In this document: positions 33,240 through 42,365 of the stretch, in pieces
Layout of the letters: each line of letters opens with the position of its first letter
Numbering within the stretch: the stretch's first letter is position 1
NCBI GenBank assembly: GCA_002726335.1
Contig: PBSR01000264.1
Span: 1 to 53,811 of the forward strand
From: Gemmatimonadaceae bacterium
GTDB lineage: Bacteria > Latescibacterota > UBA2968 > UBA8231
Reading direction: 5' to 3'
Length of the DNA: 53,811 nucleotides
Program-made: the position numbers and the translations under genes
Notes under the pieces: generated by a model
What the model saw: only the letters and a program-made list of their open reading frames with translations
Told to the model about the DNA's origin: nothing
Database searches by the model: none

Positions 33240-33476
33240 CTACTCGTCATCCTTCGATGGCCATTCGTCTGACGCCATCGGCTCGGTGGGATCGTAGTCA
33301 ATACCGACGTCACGTAGCACGGGATGTGGATCGACGCGCGAGTGACGCTTGTGCGGTACCAGGTTGGCAATCGGCTTCTTGTGGCGGCAGATCACGATCT
33401 CCTCGCCGGTCCTCTCAATCTCAGCCAGGAGTGCCGACAACTGGCTCTTTGCTTCGTGTACGCTCACGAGCTTCAA
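33240..33476 (-). CDS. Phd/YefM-type antitoxin
   Basis: A 78-residue antitoxin. The opening LVSVHEAKSQLSALLAEIER with GEEIVICRHKKPIANLVPHK is the Phd DNA-binding fold. The C-terminal acidic tail (DPTEPMASDEWPSKDDE) would neutralise the toxin. A TTG start at 33476 has GGAGGTG upstream. It is coupled with the VapC gene 5 bp downstream. Confidence 0.9.
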   Translation of the reverse strand: MKLVSVHEAKSQLSALLAEIERTGEEIVICRHKKPIANLVPHKRHSRVDPHPVLRDVGIDYDPTEPMASDEWPSKDDE

Positions 33477-33487
33477 TGCTCACCTCC

Positions 33488-33506
33488 AGAGAATAAATGA
33501 ATCTCT
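33488..33506. promoter_or_regulatory. Inverted repeat upstream of the Phd/VapC module
   Basis: AGAGA (33488-33492) and TCTCT (33502-33506) flank an AT-rich 9-bp spacer, in the leader of the antitoxin gene. This AT-rich stretch stands out from the GC-rich surroundings and is where Phd would autoregulate. The match is short, so confidence is low. The remaining 33507-33614 spacer shows no gene. Confidence 0.3.
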
Positions 33507-33614
33507 AGAACTTAGTCTTTTTGGTCATAACTGACAACGATACGGATCAGGATGACTGCATCAGAAGGATCCCCACTGGCTCCATCCCGAAAGCAGTCCC
33601 TCGTGCCGTTGCCT

Positions 33615-34700
33615 CTAGCGGCGAGCCAGCTCCGCCGACAGGTCGAGGTACAGCTTGATCCCCTCGGGCGTCACGTTCCAGGGGATGTGGTTGCCGATAC
33701 ACATCATGTACCCCCCGGTCATCTTCGCCGTCTCCACCATGGACTCCACCATCTGGCGGATCTCAGCCGGGTCGTTGCGGGTCAGCACCCTGCTGTCCCC
33801 CTCACCGGCGAGGAAGGGATTGTCGTAGTGCCTGGCGATGGCCTTGTAGTCGGTGTACGGCTCGCTGATAATACCCCGGGCGCCGCAGGCCATGACATCG
33901 TCGGCAAACTCGGTCATGTTACCGTCGGACATGAAGATGACCTGCTTGCCCGACTCGCGCAGGATGCCCCAGAACTCCTCGTATCGCGGGAAGATGTACT
34001 TGTGCATCCAGGCCGGCGAGCAGACCGGACCACGAGTGTTGACAATGTCGTCGTGGCAGACGACAAAGTTCACCGGCAGGCGGGCAAAGGTGCGGAAGAC
34101 ACGTCGGTTGATCTCGGCAAACTCGTCCATGATGCGCTCGAAGCGCGGATCCAGGCAGCACTCGAGAAAGAGTTCCCAGCCGAAGGTCAGCAGGGGCCAC
34201 ATGAACATGGTGTTGTAGAATCCTACGGAGGCCGACGATCCCTCCGGACCCCGCTCCCCTGTGCCCGGAAAGCGAGCCCGGTAACGCTCGTAGACGATCT
34301 CTTCGGTGGTGAAATCAGCCCGCTCCACCACCTCCATATCTGAGAAGTCCCCATGCTCCAGCGGGCTGAAGGCGAACACATCATCGGTGGAGTGAAACAC
34401 TGCCTCGCCATGCTCCCAGCTGCCGCTCTCGCCGTCACCCCAGCGTACGGTGTGCCGATCCGGGTTGGAGCTCTGCCCCTCCAGGTCCAGACCGGGCGCC
34501 GGGATGGGCTCGTCGGTGTCGGGGATGCTGAGACCGAGCTGCGGATACAGCTCCCGCAACCGCAGCCGACATTGGCGCGGCTGCTCGTAGTAGTCGATCC
34601 CGGTCAGATAGGTCTCGGCGTCCGGGCACGACCAGTGCTCCCAGTGTGGTATGGGCGCAGGACTCAGGCCCATGAAACTGTCGTGTCGAGGATCACCCAT
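33615..34700 (-). CDS. UroD-family (COG0407) protein A
   Basis: A 361-residue uroporphyrinogen-decarboxylase-fold protein. The N-terminal ~120 residues are a lineage-specific lead. The TIM barrel includes WPLLTFGWELFLECCLDPRF, a VCHDDIVNTRGPVCSPAWMH segment, and the strand VIFMSDGNMTEFADDVMACG, where corrinoid methyltransferases carry His-x-Cys-Gly. LTRNDPAEIRQMVESM and YMMCIGNHIPWNVTPEGIKL follow. The zinc-ligand Cys of MtaA/CmuA-type enzymes is absent. The function is unknown. It diverges from the CBS-led operon and starts a region with four more such paralogues next to glycyl radical enzymes. Confidence 0.82.
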   Translation of the reverse strand: MGDPRHDSFMGLSPAPIPHWEHWSCPDAETYLTGIDYYEQPRQCRLRLRELYPQLGLSIPDTDEPIPAPGLDLEGQSSNPDRHTVRWGDGESGSWEHGEAVFHSTDDVFAFSPLEHGDFSDMEVVERADFTTEEIVYERYRARFPGTGERGPEGSSASVGFYNTMFMWPLLTFGWELFLECCLDPRFERIMDEFAEINRRVFRTFARLPVNFVVCHDDIVNTRGPVCSPAWMHKYIFPRYEEFWGILRESGKQVIFMSDGNMTEFADDVMACGARGIISEPYTDYKAIARHYDNPFLAGEGDSRVLTRNDPAEIRQMVESMVETAKMTGGYMMCIGNHIPWNVTPEGIKLYLDLSAELARR

Positions 34701-34719
34701 TTCTTCCTACCCTTCACAT

Positions 34720-34757
34720 GTCAACGATTTGACGCACGCCCCCACGGGTGCTTTACG
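34720..34757 (+). promoter_or_regulatory. Candidate promoter/operator of the glycyl-radical operon
   Basis: TTGACG (34729-34734) and TTTACG (34752-34757) are 17 bp apart, 39 bp before the CBS gene's GTG. The -35 is overlapped by an inverted repeat, GTCAA (34720-34724) and TTGAC (34729-34733), that could bind a repressor. The -10 match is weak (3 of 6). Confidence 0.35.
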
Positions 34758-34796
34758 TCCTGACCGCTTCAGACATCCTTCCCCCGGAGGATCACC

Positions 34797-35183
34797 GTGC
34801 CCACGATTCGCAAGATCATGAAGCCCGACCCGATAACGGTGGGTCCAGAAGACTCGATCCAGGCCGTCCTCGAGCTGCTCATCGAGAACAGGATCAGTGG
34901 TGTGCCCGTCGTCGACGCCGACAACTCGATCCTGGGAGTCTTGAGCGAGAAGGATGTACTTAAGGTATTCTACGAACCCGAGTCCGACACAGTCGCTTCG
35001 ATCATGACCCACGATCCCACGACCGTCGACATCGAGGCGCCACTGGTCGACGTTGTCGACTGTCTCATGACCCATGACTTCCGCCGGGTGCTCATCCACG
35101 AAAAGGGCAAGCTCGTGGGGCTGATCAGCCGCGCCGACATCATGCCCGCGATTCTCAGGTCACTGCTGCACCGAGTCGGCTGA
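34797..35183 (+). CDS. Two-CBS-domain protein
   Basis: A 128-residue Bateman module with no other domain. CBS1 is residues ~8-60 (DPITVGPEDSIQAVLELLIE, then GVPVVDADNSILGVLSEKDV). CBS2 is ~70-125 (DPTTVDIEAPLVDVVDCLMT, then RVLIHEKGKLVGLISRADIM). Such modules bind AMP, ATP or SAM and sense energy or redox state. GTG 34797 has CGGAGG upstream. It is the first gene of a run of ten same-strand genes (34797-48222) that includes two glycyl radical enzymes, so a role in sensing a nucleotide or SAM signal for that system is plausible but unproven. Confidence 0.9.
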   Translation: MPTIRKIMKPDPITVGPEDSIQAVLELLIENRISGVPVVDADNSILGVLSEKDVLKVFYEPESDTVASIMTHDPTTVDIEAPLVDVVDCLMTHDFRRVLIHEKGKLVGLISRADIMPAILRSLLHRVG

Positions 35184-35199
35184 ACCAGGAAGTGGTACC

Positions 35200-36210
35200 G
35201 TGAACTCGCGTGAACGCGTCAGCCTGGCACTGCGCCGGGAGCAGCCGGATCGGGTTCCCTGGTGTGAGCTGGCCGTTGACCGGGCCCTCGCCCAGCGACT
35301 GATGGGGTGGGGTCCCGCCGGCAGCGAAGCCTACAATATGGAGGTCCACCCCTTCACCTTCGAGCAGTCTCTGGCCCTGGCCGAACACCTCGGACTGGAC
35401 AACCTCAGTTACGTCCTGCGCGCCCCGGTGTACGCGGAGAAGATCCCGGGAAAGGAGGGGCGACTGTTCTACGGCGACGGCCTCATCCGCTCGCGCGAAG
35501 ACCTGAACCTGCTCGACCTCCCCGACCCCCACGACGACGCCCTGTACGAAGGCGCCGCGGAATTCGTCGAGCGCAAAGGCGACTACTCTGCATGGTTCAT
35601 CACCCGCGTCGGCATCTTCCCTACGACCTTGAGCATGGGCCTGGAGACCTTCAGCATCGCCCTGTACGAGGATCTCGGCTTCATCGAGGAAGTGCTCAAC
35701 ACCTATGTCGATTGGGCCGTCGTCGTCGCCCAGCGCGTCTGTGAACTCGGTTTCGACGCCTACGTGTCCACCGACGATATGGCCTTCGGCACCGGCCCGT
35801 TCTTCTCGCCCCAGGTCCTGCGCGATGTGGTGATGCCCGGCTTCCGGCGTGTCGCCGAGCATATCAGCATTCCCTGGATCATCCACAGCGACGGCAACAT
35901 GCTGCCCTTCATGGACGACCTGATGAGCCTCGGGATCGCCGGCATGCATCCTTTCGAGAAGGATGCCATGGATATCGCCGCCGCCAAGCGCCAGTTTGGC
36001 GACCGTCTTTGTATATTGGGCAACGTGGACCTGAATATCCTCGGCATGGGTACGCCGAAAGAGGTGGAGGACGAGGTGCGCTACCTGATCGACAACGTCG
36101 GCCCCGGCGGCGGTTATATCATCAGCAGTGGCAACTCTCTGGCCGCCTATGTGCTGCCCGAGAACGCCAATGCCATGGCCGCCGCCGTGCGCAGCTACGG
36201 CAGGTACTGA
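35200..36210 (+). CDS. UroD-family (COG0407) protein B
   Basis: A 336-residue UroD-fold protein that starts at GTG with AGGAAGTGG upstream. The N-terminus NSRERVSLALRREQPDRVPW is the canonical COG0407 opening. The barrel shows VSTDDMAFGTGPFFSPQVLR, a strand ending IPWIIHSDGNMLPFMDDLMS in the zinc-motif position (HSDG instead of H-x-C-G), and GNVDLNILGMGTPKEVEDEV. GGGYIISSGNSLA follows at the C-terminus. It is the member closest to classical MtaA/CmuA-like methyltransferases but lacks the Cys. The stop overlaps the activase ATG by 1 nt (TGATG), coupling it to GRE activation. Confidence 0.88.
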   Translation: MNSRERVSLALRREQPDRVPWCELAVDRALAQRLMGWGPAGSEAYNMEVHPFTFEQSLALAEHLGLDNLSYVLRAPVYAEKIPGKEGRLFYGDGLIRSREDLNLLDLPDPHDDALYEGAAEFVERKGDYSAWFITRVGIFPTTLSMGLETFSIALYEDLGFIEEVLNTYVDWAVVVAQRVCELGFDAYVSTDDMAFGTGPFFSPQVLRDVVMPGFRRVAEHISIPWIIHSDGNMLPFMDDLMSLGIAGMHPFEKDAMDIAAAKRQFGDRLCILGNVDLNILGMGTPKEVEDEVRYLIDNVGPGGGYIISSGNSLAAYVLPENANAMAAAVRSYGRY

Positions 36211-37124
36211 TGGCGCCGCTGAAGGCCCTGATTTTCGACATCAAGAAGTTTGCCATCCACGATGGCCCGGGCATCCGCACCACCGTGTTCTTCAAAGGCT
36301 GCCCCCTGGCCTGCTGGTGGTGCCACAACCCCGAGGCCATGCTGCCGCGACCTGAACTGGTGCTGTTCGAGGAAAAATGCATCTCTTGCGGCGAATGTTT
36401 CCGCGTCTGTCCCGAGCAGGCCCACGAACTGTTGCCGGACGGCGAACGTGTCTACCACCGCGATCGCTGTGTCCAGTGTGGCAGTTGCACCGAGGTCTGC
36501 TACGCCGAAGCGCTGGTGATGGAGGGCCGGGAAGTGACGGTAGCCGACCTGATGGTGGAACTGCTCAAGGACCTCCCCTTCTACGAGAACTCGGGTGGCG
36601 GCGTCACCCTCTCCGGTGGCGAACCCACCATGCAGCACGAGTTCGCCCTGGCCCTGCTCCAGGAGTGCAAGGCGGAGGGCCTGCATACCGCGGTGGATAC
36701 CTCCGGCCAGACACCGTGGCGGATCCTGGAGACGCTGCTGCCATACATCGATCTCTTCCTCTACGACGTCAAGCACATCGACAAGGGCAGCCACCGGCGA
36801 CACACCGGCACCGACAACCGTCGGATTCTCGACAACCTCGAACGTCTGGGCGCCAGTGGCACGCCGATCGAAATCCGCATGCCCATCATTCCCACGATCA
36901 ATGACGATGGCGAGGGTGTGGAGCGTACCGCCCGCATGCTGGCCGGGATCGACGCCATCACCCGTATTCAATTGTTACCGTATCACAAACTGGGCGCCTC
37001 GAAGTACGCCCGACTCGAGATGGAATATCAACTGGCGGAGATAGAGCCACCGTCGGCGGCTCACATGGAAGACCTCGCTGGAAGGCTCCGCTCTCACGGC
37101 CTCGAAGTCAGCGTCGGCAGCTGA
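36210..37124 (+). CDS. Glycyl-radical enzyme activating protein 1 (radical SAM)
   Basis: A 304-residue GRE activase that installs the glycyl radical from SAM. IHDGPGIRTTVFFKGCPLAC with WWCHNP gives the CX3CX2C radical-SAM cluster motif. Two ferredoxin-like clusters follow (CISCGECFRVCP and CVQCGSCTEVC), then NSGGGVTLSGGEP, the SAM-binding GGE motif, and LYDVKHIDKGSHRRHTG, a family signature. ATG 36210 overlaps the UroD-B stop; the frame from 36009 is spurious. It lies 19 bp before GRE1, its likely target, and may also serve GRE2, which has no activase beside it. Confidence 0.95.
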   Translation: MAPLKALIFDIKKFAIHDGPGIRTTVFFKGCPLACWWCHNPEAMLPRPELVLFEEKCISCGECFRVCPEQAHELLPDGERVYHRDRCVQCGSCTEVCYAEALVMEGREVTVADLMVELLKDLPFYENSGGGVTLSGGEPTMQHEFALALLQECKAEGLHTAVDTSGQTPWRILETLLPYIDLFLYDVKHIDKGSHRRHTGTDNRRILDNLERLGASGTPIEIRMPIIPTINDDGEGVERTARMLAGIDAITRIQLLPYHKLGASKYARLEMEYQLAEIEPPSAAHMEDLAGRLRSHGLEVSVGS

Positions 37125-37143
37125 CGCGGAGGAGAACGCACAG

Positions 37144-39159
37144 ATGCAGTTATTGGACCTGGATCCCGGCAGCCGCAGCCACGCGCTGCGCGAGATGTAC
37201 TGGAACGATGACCACGAAGGTCGCCGCGAGACCCGTTTTGTCGCCGGGTCGGAGACGCCCGGCCTGGTGGGCAAGGCCCGCGACTTCCAGATCCTGCTGG
37301 AGGCGACGCCGGTGGTCATGCAGCCCGTCGACCTGCTGGTGGGCGTCAGCCTGGTCGTTCCGGCCGAAGGCAGCAGCATCGACCTGGGCGAGTACGACGG
37401 ACATTACACGCCTGGCAATGCCAACATCCTGCAGAAGGGTCTGGCCGGGATCCGCGACCGTGCCGACGACAAGCTGGCCACCGAGACCGACCCGGAGAAG
37501 TGCGATTTCCTCGAAGCCACGTCGATCGCCTACGGGGCGGTCCTCCAGTTCGTGGAACGACATGCCACTCACGTCGAGGCACTGGCCGATGAAGAGGCGG
37601 ACCCGACCCGGCGGCAGGAGTTGACCCGGGCCGCCGCCTCCTGCCGTGAGCTGGTCGCCGGACCGCCGACGAGTTTCCAGGCCGGTCTGCAGATGATGTG
37701 GTTCACCTTCATGTTCGGCGCCCGGGGCAGCATCGGCCGCTTCGACCAGTGGATGTACCCCCTCTACCGCGCCGACATCGACTCCGGCAATCTGACTCAG
37801 GAGCAGGCCCAGGAACTGCTCGAGAACTACTTCGTCAAGCTGAACTACTTCGCCGGCAACAATGACTCGCTGCGCAACATCGCGCTGGCCGGCCAGACCC
37901 CCCAGGGCGAGGACGCCTGCAATGAGCTGACAGACATGTGTCTGCTCGCCGGCGGCAAGCTGATGCTCCCCGAGCCCAAGCTCAACGTCCGGTTCCACGC
38001 CGGCTCGCCGCCGGAGTTGCTGGAGCTGTCCTGCCGCCTCACCTGCAAGGGTCTGAGCAACCCGGCCTACTTCAACGACGAGGTGGCGATCCCCGGCCTG
38101 CTGGCCATGGGGATCCCTCTCGAGGACGCGCGTGATTACTGCAACGATGGCTGTTCTGAGCTGATCATCGGCGGCAAGTGCACGATCCACTTCCGCAACT
38201 TCGACTCCCTGCCCATGCTGAGCGAGACCGTGAAGCGTGGCGAGGAGGCCGCCTTCGACAACTTCTCCGAGGTCATGTCAGACTTCCAGGAGCGCCTGGA
38301 GGAGGAGATTCCCGAAGGTCACGGCCCCAAACGGGCCGTGACCTTCCCCTACTTCGCTGCCAGTCTGGATGATTGCCTCGAAGAAGCATCGGTCACCGGT
38401 GCCCGCTACAGCATTCGCGGCAGTATCCCGTCACAGATGAGCAACGTCGCCGACGGCCTGGCGGCGATCCAGAGATTCATCTTCGATGAGGAAAGCCTGA
38501 CCTGGGAGGAACTGAATCAGGCCCTGCGGGATGACTTCGAGGGACATGAGCCGCTGCGACAGAGAATCCTGAACCGGGCGCCGAAGGTCGGCAACGACGA
38601 CGACGAAGTGGACGGCATCCTCAAAGAGGTGAGCGAGAAGTTCTGCGATGCCGTCCTCGAGCGGACGCCGACCCCGGTGGGGCCCGGCCTCAAGACGGGC
38701 GCCGGATTCATGACCTTCGGTATCCATCGGCGCCGGTTCCTGCCCGCTACACCCGACGGCCGCCGACACGAGGACAATGTGGCCAGCAGTTTCTCACCTG
38801 CCCTGGGCCGTGACCGCAACAGCCCCACGGCGGTGCTTAAGTCGACCAGCAAAGTCGACCTGCGCAAGGCGGGTCACGGCTCGGTCCTCGACATGGCCTT
38901 TCACCCGACAGCACTGAAGGGCGAGGAGGGCTGGCGCAAGTTCGTTTCCTTCGTCGACACCTTCCTGAAGCTGCCCTGCACGACGACGCTTCAGGCCAAT
39001 GTCATCGACAGGGCGACCCTGCTCGCCGCCCGCGAGAATCCCACCGACCCGCAGTATCGCACCCTCCTGGTACGGGTGTGGGGATTCTCCACTGTCTTCG
39101 TCAGTCTCGATCCGGCATTGCAGCAGCACGTCATCGAGCGCACGGAACACGTGCTGTGA
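37144..39159 (+). CDS. Glycyl radical enzyme 1 (pyruvate-formate-lyase family, Cys-x-Glu type)
   Basis: A 671-residue GRE. The thiyl residue is Cys337 in DYCNDGCSELIIGG; the Glu two positions later matches the C-x-E pair of dehydratases/eliminases such as glycerol dehydratase, choline TMA-lyase and isethionate lyase. The radical Gly is Gly647 in LVRVWGFSTVF, 24 residues from the C-terminus. FDQWMYPLYRADIDSGNLTQ and the N-terminal domain are family-typical, but the protein is shorter than most eliminases (about 780-850). GGAGGAG precedes ATG 37144. It probably performs radical elimination on a vicinal diol or similar substrate under anoxia. The substrate residues do not match any GRE I can name. 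Confidence 0.92.
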   Translation: MQLLDLDPGSRSHALREMYWNDDHEGRRETRFVAGSETPGLVGKARDFQILLEATPVVMQPVDLLVGVSLVVPAEGSSIDLGEYDGHYTPGNANILQKGLAGIRDRADDKLATETDPEKCDFLEATSIAYGAVLQFVERHATHVEALADEEADPTRRQELTRAAASCRELVAGPPTSFQAGLQMMWFTFMFGARGSIGRFDQWMYPLYRADIDSGNLTQEQAQELLENYFVKLNYFAGNNDSLRNIALAGQTPQGEDACNELTDMCLLAGGKLMLPEPKLNVRFHAGSPPELLELSCRLTCKGLSNPAYFNDEVAIPGLLAMGIPLEDARDYCNDGCSELIIGGKCTIHFRNFDSLPMLSETVKRGEEAAFDNFSEVMSDFQERLEEEIPEGHGPKRAVTFPYFAASLDDCLEEASVTGARYSIRGSIPSQMSNVADGLAAIQRFIFDEESLTWEELNQALRDDFEGHEPLRQRILNRAPKVGNDDDEVDGILKEVSEKFCDAVLERTPTPVGPGLKTGAGFMTFGIHRRRFLPATPDGRRHEDNVASSFSPALGRDRNSPTAVLKSTSKVDLRKAGHGSVLDMAFHPTALKGEEGWRKFVSFVDTFLKLPCTTTLQANVIDRATLLAARENPTDPQYRTLLVRVWGFSTVFVSLDPALQQHVIERTEHVL

Positions 39160-39173
39160 TCTTGTTCAACTAG

Positions 39174-40205
39174 GTGGATTGCCGCGAGCGGTATGTCCGC
39201 GCCCTTACCTTCGACGGACCCGACCGGGCGCCGCTGATGCATCACACCATCGGCGGCGCCTGGCGTGTACACGGCGAGGCACTGACGGCACTCTACGCGG
39301 AGTATCCCAGCGATGTTCTGCTGTCGGCCACCAAACATGGTCCCTTCACCTACCACGACTGCCAGCGCGGGGCCTGGGCTGACGGTGAAACCACGCGCGA
39401 CGACTGGGGCTGCCAGTGGTTGTGGAACACTCCCGACTACATGGGACAGACCGTCGACCATCCCCTGAAGGACTGGTCGGACCTGGCGGGTTACCGGCCA
39501 CCTGACCCGATGACGGGCGAACAGGGCGTGCAGCAGATGGTGGCCGAAGTCGATGCCGACGATCACCGGCACTTCGTCTTCGTCGACGGCGGCGAGGTCT
39601 TCCAGCGCATGTTCTTCCTCCGCGGTATGGAAGAACTGCTCATCGACCTGCACGAAGACCGTCCCGAGATCTACACGCTGCGCGACATGATCACCGACCA
39701 TTGCCTGCAGCGGATCACCCGGTGGTTGGCTACCGACCGAGTGGACGGTGTCATCCTGCGCGACGACTGGGGCACGCAGACGTCCCTGATGGTCGAGCCT
39801 GCCGTGTGGCGCCGTGTATTTAAGCCAGCGTACGCACGCCTGGTCGACGCCATCCACGACGGCGGCGCCTATGCCAGCTTTCACTCCGACGGCGTCATCT
39901 CGGCAATCGTACCGGATCTCGTTGAGATCGGCTGTGACGAGCTCAACCCGCAGGTCCAGTTGATGGATCTGGAGGGCTTGAGTCGCGACTTCAACGGTCG
40001 TGTCTGTATCCGTGCCGACATCGATCGGCAGCAGACGCTGCCCTACGGCACGCCGGACGACGTACGGGAGTTGGTGTCGCGGCTGTTCGCTGCCTTTGGC
40101 CGTGACGGCGGCGGCTACGTGGGCTGGGGTGAGATGAGTTCCGACGTCCCCCTGGCCAATTGCGAGGCCATGCTGCAGGCGATCGTGGCATTGCGGTACG
40201 AGTAG
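39174..40205 (+). CDS. UroD-family (COG0407) protein C
   Basis: A 343-residue UroD-fold protein starting at GTG 39174, 14 bp after GRE1. It opens with CRERYVRALTFDGPDRAPLM. The barrel shows VDGVILRDDWGTQTSLMVEP, the HSDG strand YASFHSDGVISAIVPDLVEI, and GRVCIRADIDRQQTLPYGTP with VRELVSRLFAAFG. RADIDRQ is shared with protein D (DLDIDRQD), so C and D are closest relatives. GGGYVGWGEMSSDVPLANCE is at the C-terminus. Being placed between two GRE genes with short gaps implies that it acts on the same metabolite flow. Confidence 0.88.
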   Translation: MDCRERYVRALTFDGPDRAPLMHHTIGGAWRVHGEALTALYAEYPSDVLLSATKHGPFTYHDCQRGAWADGETTRDDWGCQWLWNTPDYMGQTVDHPLKDWSDLAGYRPPDPMTGEQGVQQMVAEVDADDHRHFVFVDGGEVFQRMFFLRGMEELLIDLHEDRPEIYTLRDMITDHCLQRITRWLATDRVDGVILRDDWGTQTSLMVEPAVWRRVFKPAYARLVDAIHDGGAYASFHSDGVISAIVPDLVEIGCDELNPQVQLMDLEGLSRDFNGRVCIRADIDRQQTLPYGTPDDVRELVSRLFAAFGRDGGGYVGWGEMSSDVPLANCEAMLQAIVALRYE

Positions 40206-40231
40206 CCCTTCTCAAAGGCGAAGATCCGACC

Positions 40232-42352
40232 ATGACCGAGCTGCTGACCAAAGCCGTACGCAGTACCACCCTGGAACGACTGCGCAAGACTGTCGAGGCC
40301 GATCTCCACGTTCAAGGTATGTCGCAGCCACTGCAACTGGGCCAGGGGCTGTACCATCTCCTCGACCACATCGACCTGCCCGTCGAGAGTACCGACCTGA
40401 TCGTGGGGCGTATTCTGGAGGAGGTCCCCGACGACGAGGGTGAGGCCTTCTTCCAGACTACAGTCGCGGCTTGGAACGGGCGCGCCATCGCGCCCTGGAT
40501 GCAGGACGGCGGCCACGAGTGCTTCGCCTGGCAACGCCTGCTCGACCTGGGACTGGTCGGCCTGGAAGAATACGCCCGCGCAGCTCTCGACGAACGGGAG
40601 GCCCGCCGGGAGAGCGAGGCAACCCTCGACTTCCTGCGCGGCGCGATCGGCGTCTACCAGGCTTTTCGCAACTACGCCCGACGATACGGAGAGCGAGCCC
40701 GCGAGGCCGGGCTCCACGTTGCCGCCGACCACTGCACCGCCGTCGCCGACCACCCGCCGCAGACCTTTGCCGAGGCCCTGCAGTTGATCTGGCTCGTGGG
40801 CAACGTCTACTGCACCATGGCGGCGACGAATCCCACCCTGACCTTTGGCCGGCTCGACGTGCTCCTGCTGCCCTTCTACCGGCGAGACCTGGCGAAAGGG
40901 ATCCTCACCCGTGATCAGGCCGGCGATATGGTTGCCGATTTCTTTTACAAGAACAACCTGATCCTGGGCCGTGGTGAGCACCAGATGAGCGGTGGCTCCG
41001 AAATCGATACCGGCTGGCAGCGCAATCTCACCTACGACGCCCCGCAGTACGTGGTGCTGGGTGGGTATCGGGCAGATGGGTCGCCGGTGGCGGACGAGCT
41101 GACCGGTCTCTTCCTGGAGCGCGTCGACCCGCGTTATGAGAACCCCGTGATGGTGCTGCGTTATACGAAGAATCTCCCCGATGACATCTGGCGACTGGCC
41201 TGCGACAAGATGCGCAGCAACGCCAGCTTCATGGTCTACAACGACGAAGACATCATCCCCGCCATGCAGCACTGTGGCATCGATGCCGAGGACGCCGTGG
41301 GCTACACCATGCACGGCTGCAACTGGCCCGACATCCCCGGCCTTCAACGGGAGATTGGTAACCACCAGGCCGTCCTGCCCCGTTATGTCCTCGATGGCCT
41401 CTTCAGCTTCGACGGCGAGTTGCCTGCCATCGACGCCCTCTACGAGCGCACACTCGAGTGCTTCCGGGAGGAGATCTCCGCCCAGTGCGAGCAGATCCGT
41501 CAGACACGCCGCGCCTGGGAGACCGAGGCGCCTGGTGCCCTGCGCGTGGACGACTGCTTCCTGGACGGTCCCGTGGGCCGGGCGCGCTCCTGGCGAATGG
41601 GCGGCGTGCGCTACATGACCCTCACCTGCGCCATATCCGGCCTCGCCACTGCCGTCGACTGTCTCACCGCCATCGACGAGCTGGTAGTGACATCAGATGG
41701 CCTGTCTCTCGGCGATCTGCAACGGTCCCTGCGTGGTGATTTTGCCGGGCAGGAGACCGTGCGCAAGCTCTGTCTGCGAGCCCCGAAGTTCGGCCAGGAC
41801 GACGAGCGGGCCGACGCCCACGCTGTGCGCCTCCTCGACGGCGTCCTGGCTGAGATTGACCGCGCCGGGGCGGTGGGCACCGAGGATGAGGTCATCGTCT
41901 TCCGCTGCCTGGAAACCGACATGCGCCACATCCGCCTTGGTGGGGAGATCGGCGCTACGCCCGACGGCCGCCACGCCGGACAACCCCTCAGCGAAAACAC
42001 ATCTCCCTACCCGGGTTCCTGCCGCCACGGCCTCACCGCCATGCTCAAGTCCGTCGCCAAGCTGCCGTTGACCGGGATCAACTCGGGGGCCCTCAACATC
42101 CGTCTGCAGCCCGATCTGGTGGAAGGCGCCGTAGGGCTCGACAGACTCACCGCCCTGCTGCGTACCTACTTCGACCTGGGCGGCCTGCAGACACAGCTGT
42201 CCGTCCACTCCGTCGAACAGCTACGCGAGGCACAACAGCATCCGGAAGAGCATCGCGACCTGATGGTGCGCATCACCGGCTACAGCGCCGTCTTCGTCGA
42301 CATGGCCAGACACGCACAGGACGAAATCATACGCCGCCAGGAAATGGCATAA
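40232..42352 (+). CDS. Glycyl radical enzyme 2 (GCNW active site)
   Basis: A 706-residue GRE-family protein. ATG 40232 is 26 bp after UroD-C; the frame from 40160 is not used. The presumed thiyl residue is Cys363 in GYTMHGCNWPDIPG, where the usual C-x-Glu base is replaced by Asn-Trp. The radical site is Gly683 in MVRITGYSAVFVDMA, 23 residues from the end. The middle region (KNNLILGRGEHQMSGGSEID, then GATPDGRHAGQPLSENTSPY) is clear GRE family. The altered Cys loop argues against diol-dehydratase chemistry and leaves decarboxylation, C-C cleavage or another radical reaction open. It depends on an activase in trans. Confidence 0.9.
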   Translation: MTELLTKAVRSTTLERLRKTVEADLHVQGMSQPLQLGQGLYHLLDHIDLPVESTDLIVGRILEEVPDDEGEAFFQTTVAAWNGRAIAPWMQDGGHECFAWQRLLDLGLVGLEEYARAALDEREARRESEATLDFLRGAIGVYQAFRNYARRYGERAREAGLHVAADHCTAVADHPPQTFAEALQLIWLVGNVYCTMAATNPTLTFGRLDVLLLPFYRRDLAKGILTRDQAGDMVADFFYKNNLILGRGEHQMSGGSEIDTGWQRNLTYDAPQYVVLGGYRADGSPVADELTGLFLERVDPRYENPVMVLRYTKNLPDDIWRLACDKMRSNASFMVYNDEDIIPAMQHCGIDAEDAVGYTMHGCNWPDIPGLQREIGNHQAVLPRYVLDGLFSFDGELPAIDALYERTLECFREEISAQCEQIRQTRRAWETEAPGALRVDDCFLDGPVGRARSWRMGGVRYMTLTCAISGLATAVDCLTAIDELVVTSDGLSLGDLQRSLRGDFAGQETVRKLCLRAPKFGQDDERADAHAVRLLDGVLAEIDRAGAVGTEDEVIVFRCLETDMRHIRLGGEIGATPDGRHAGQPLSENTSPYPGSCRHGLTAMLKSVAKLPLTGINSGALNIRLQPDLVEGAVGLDRLTALLRTYFDLGGLQTQLSVHSVEQLREAQQHPEEHRDLMVRITGYSAVFVDMARHAQDEIIRRQEMA

Positions 42353-42365
42353 GGAGAGCAGGAAC

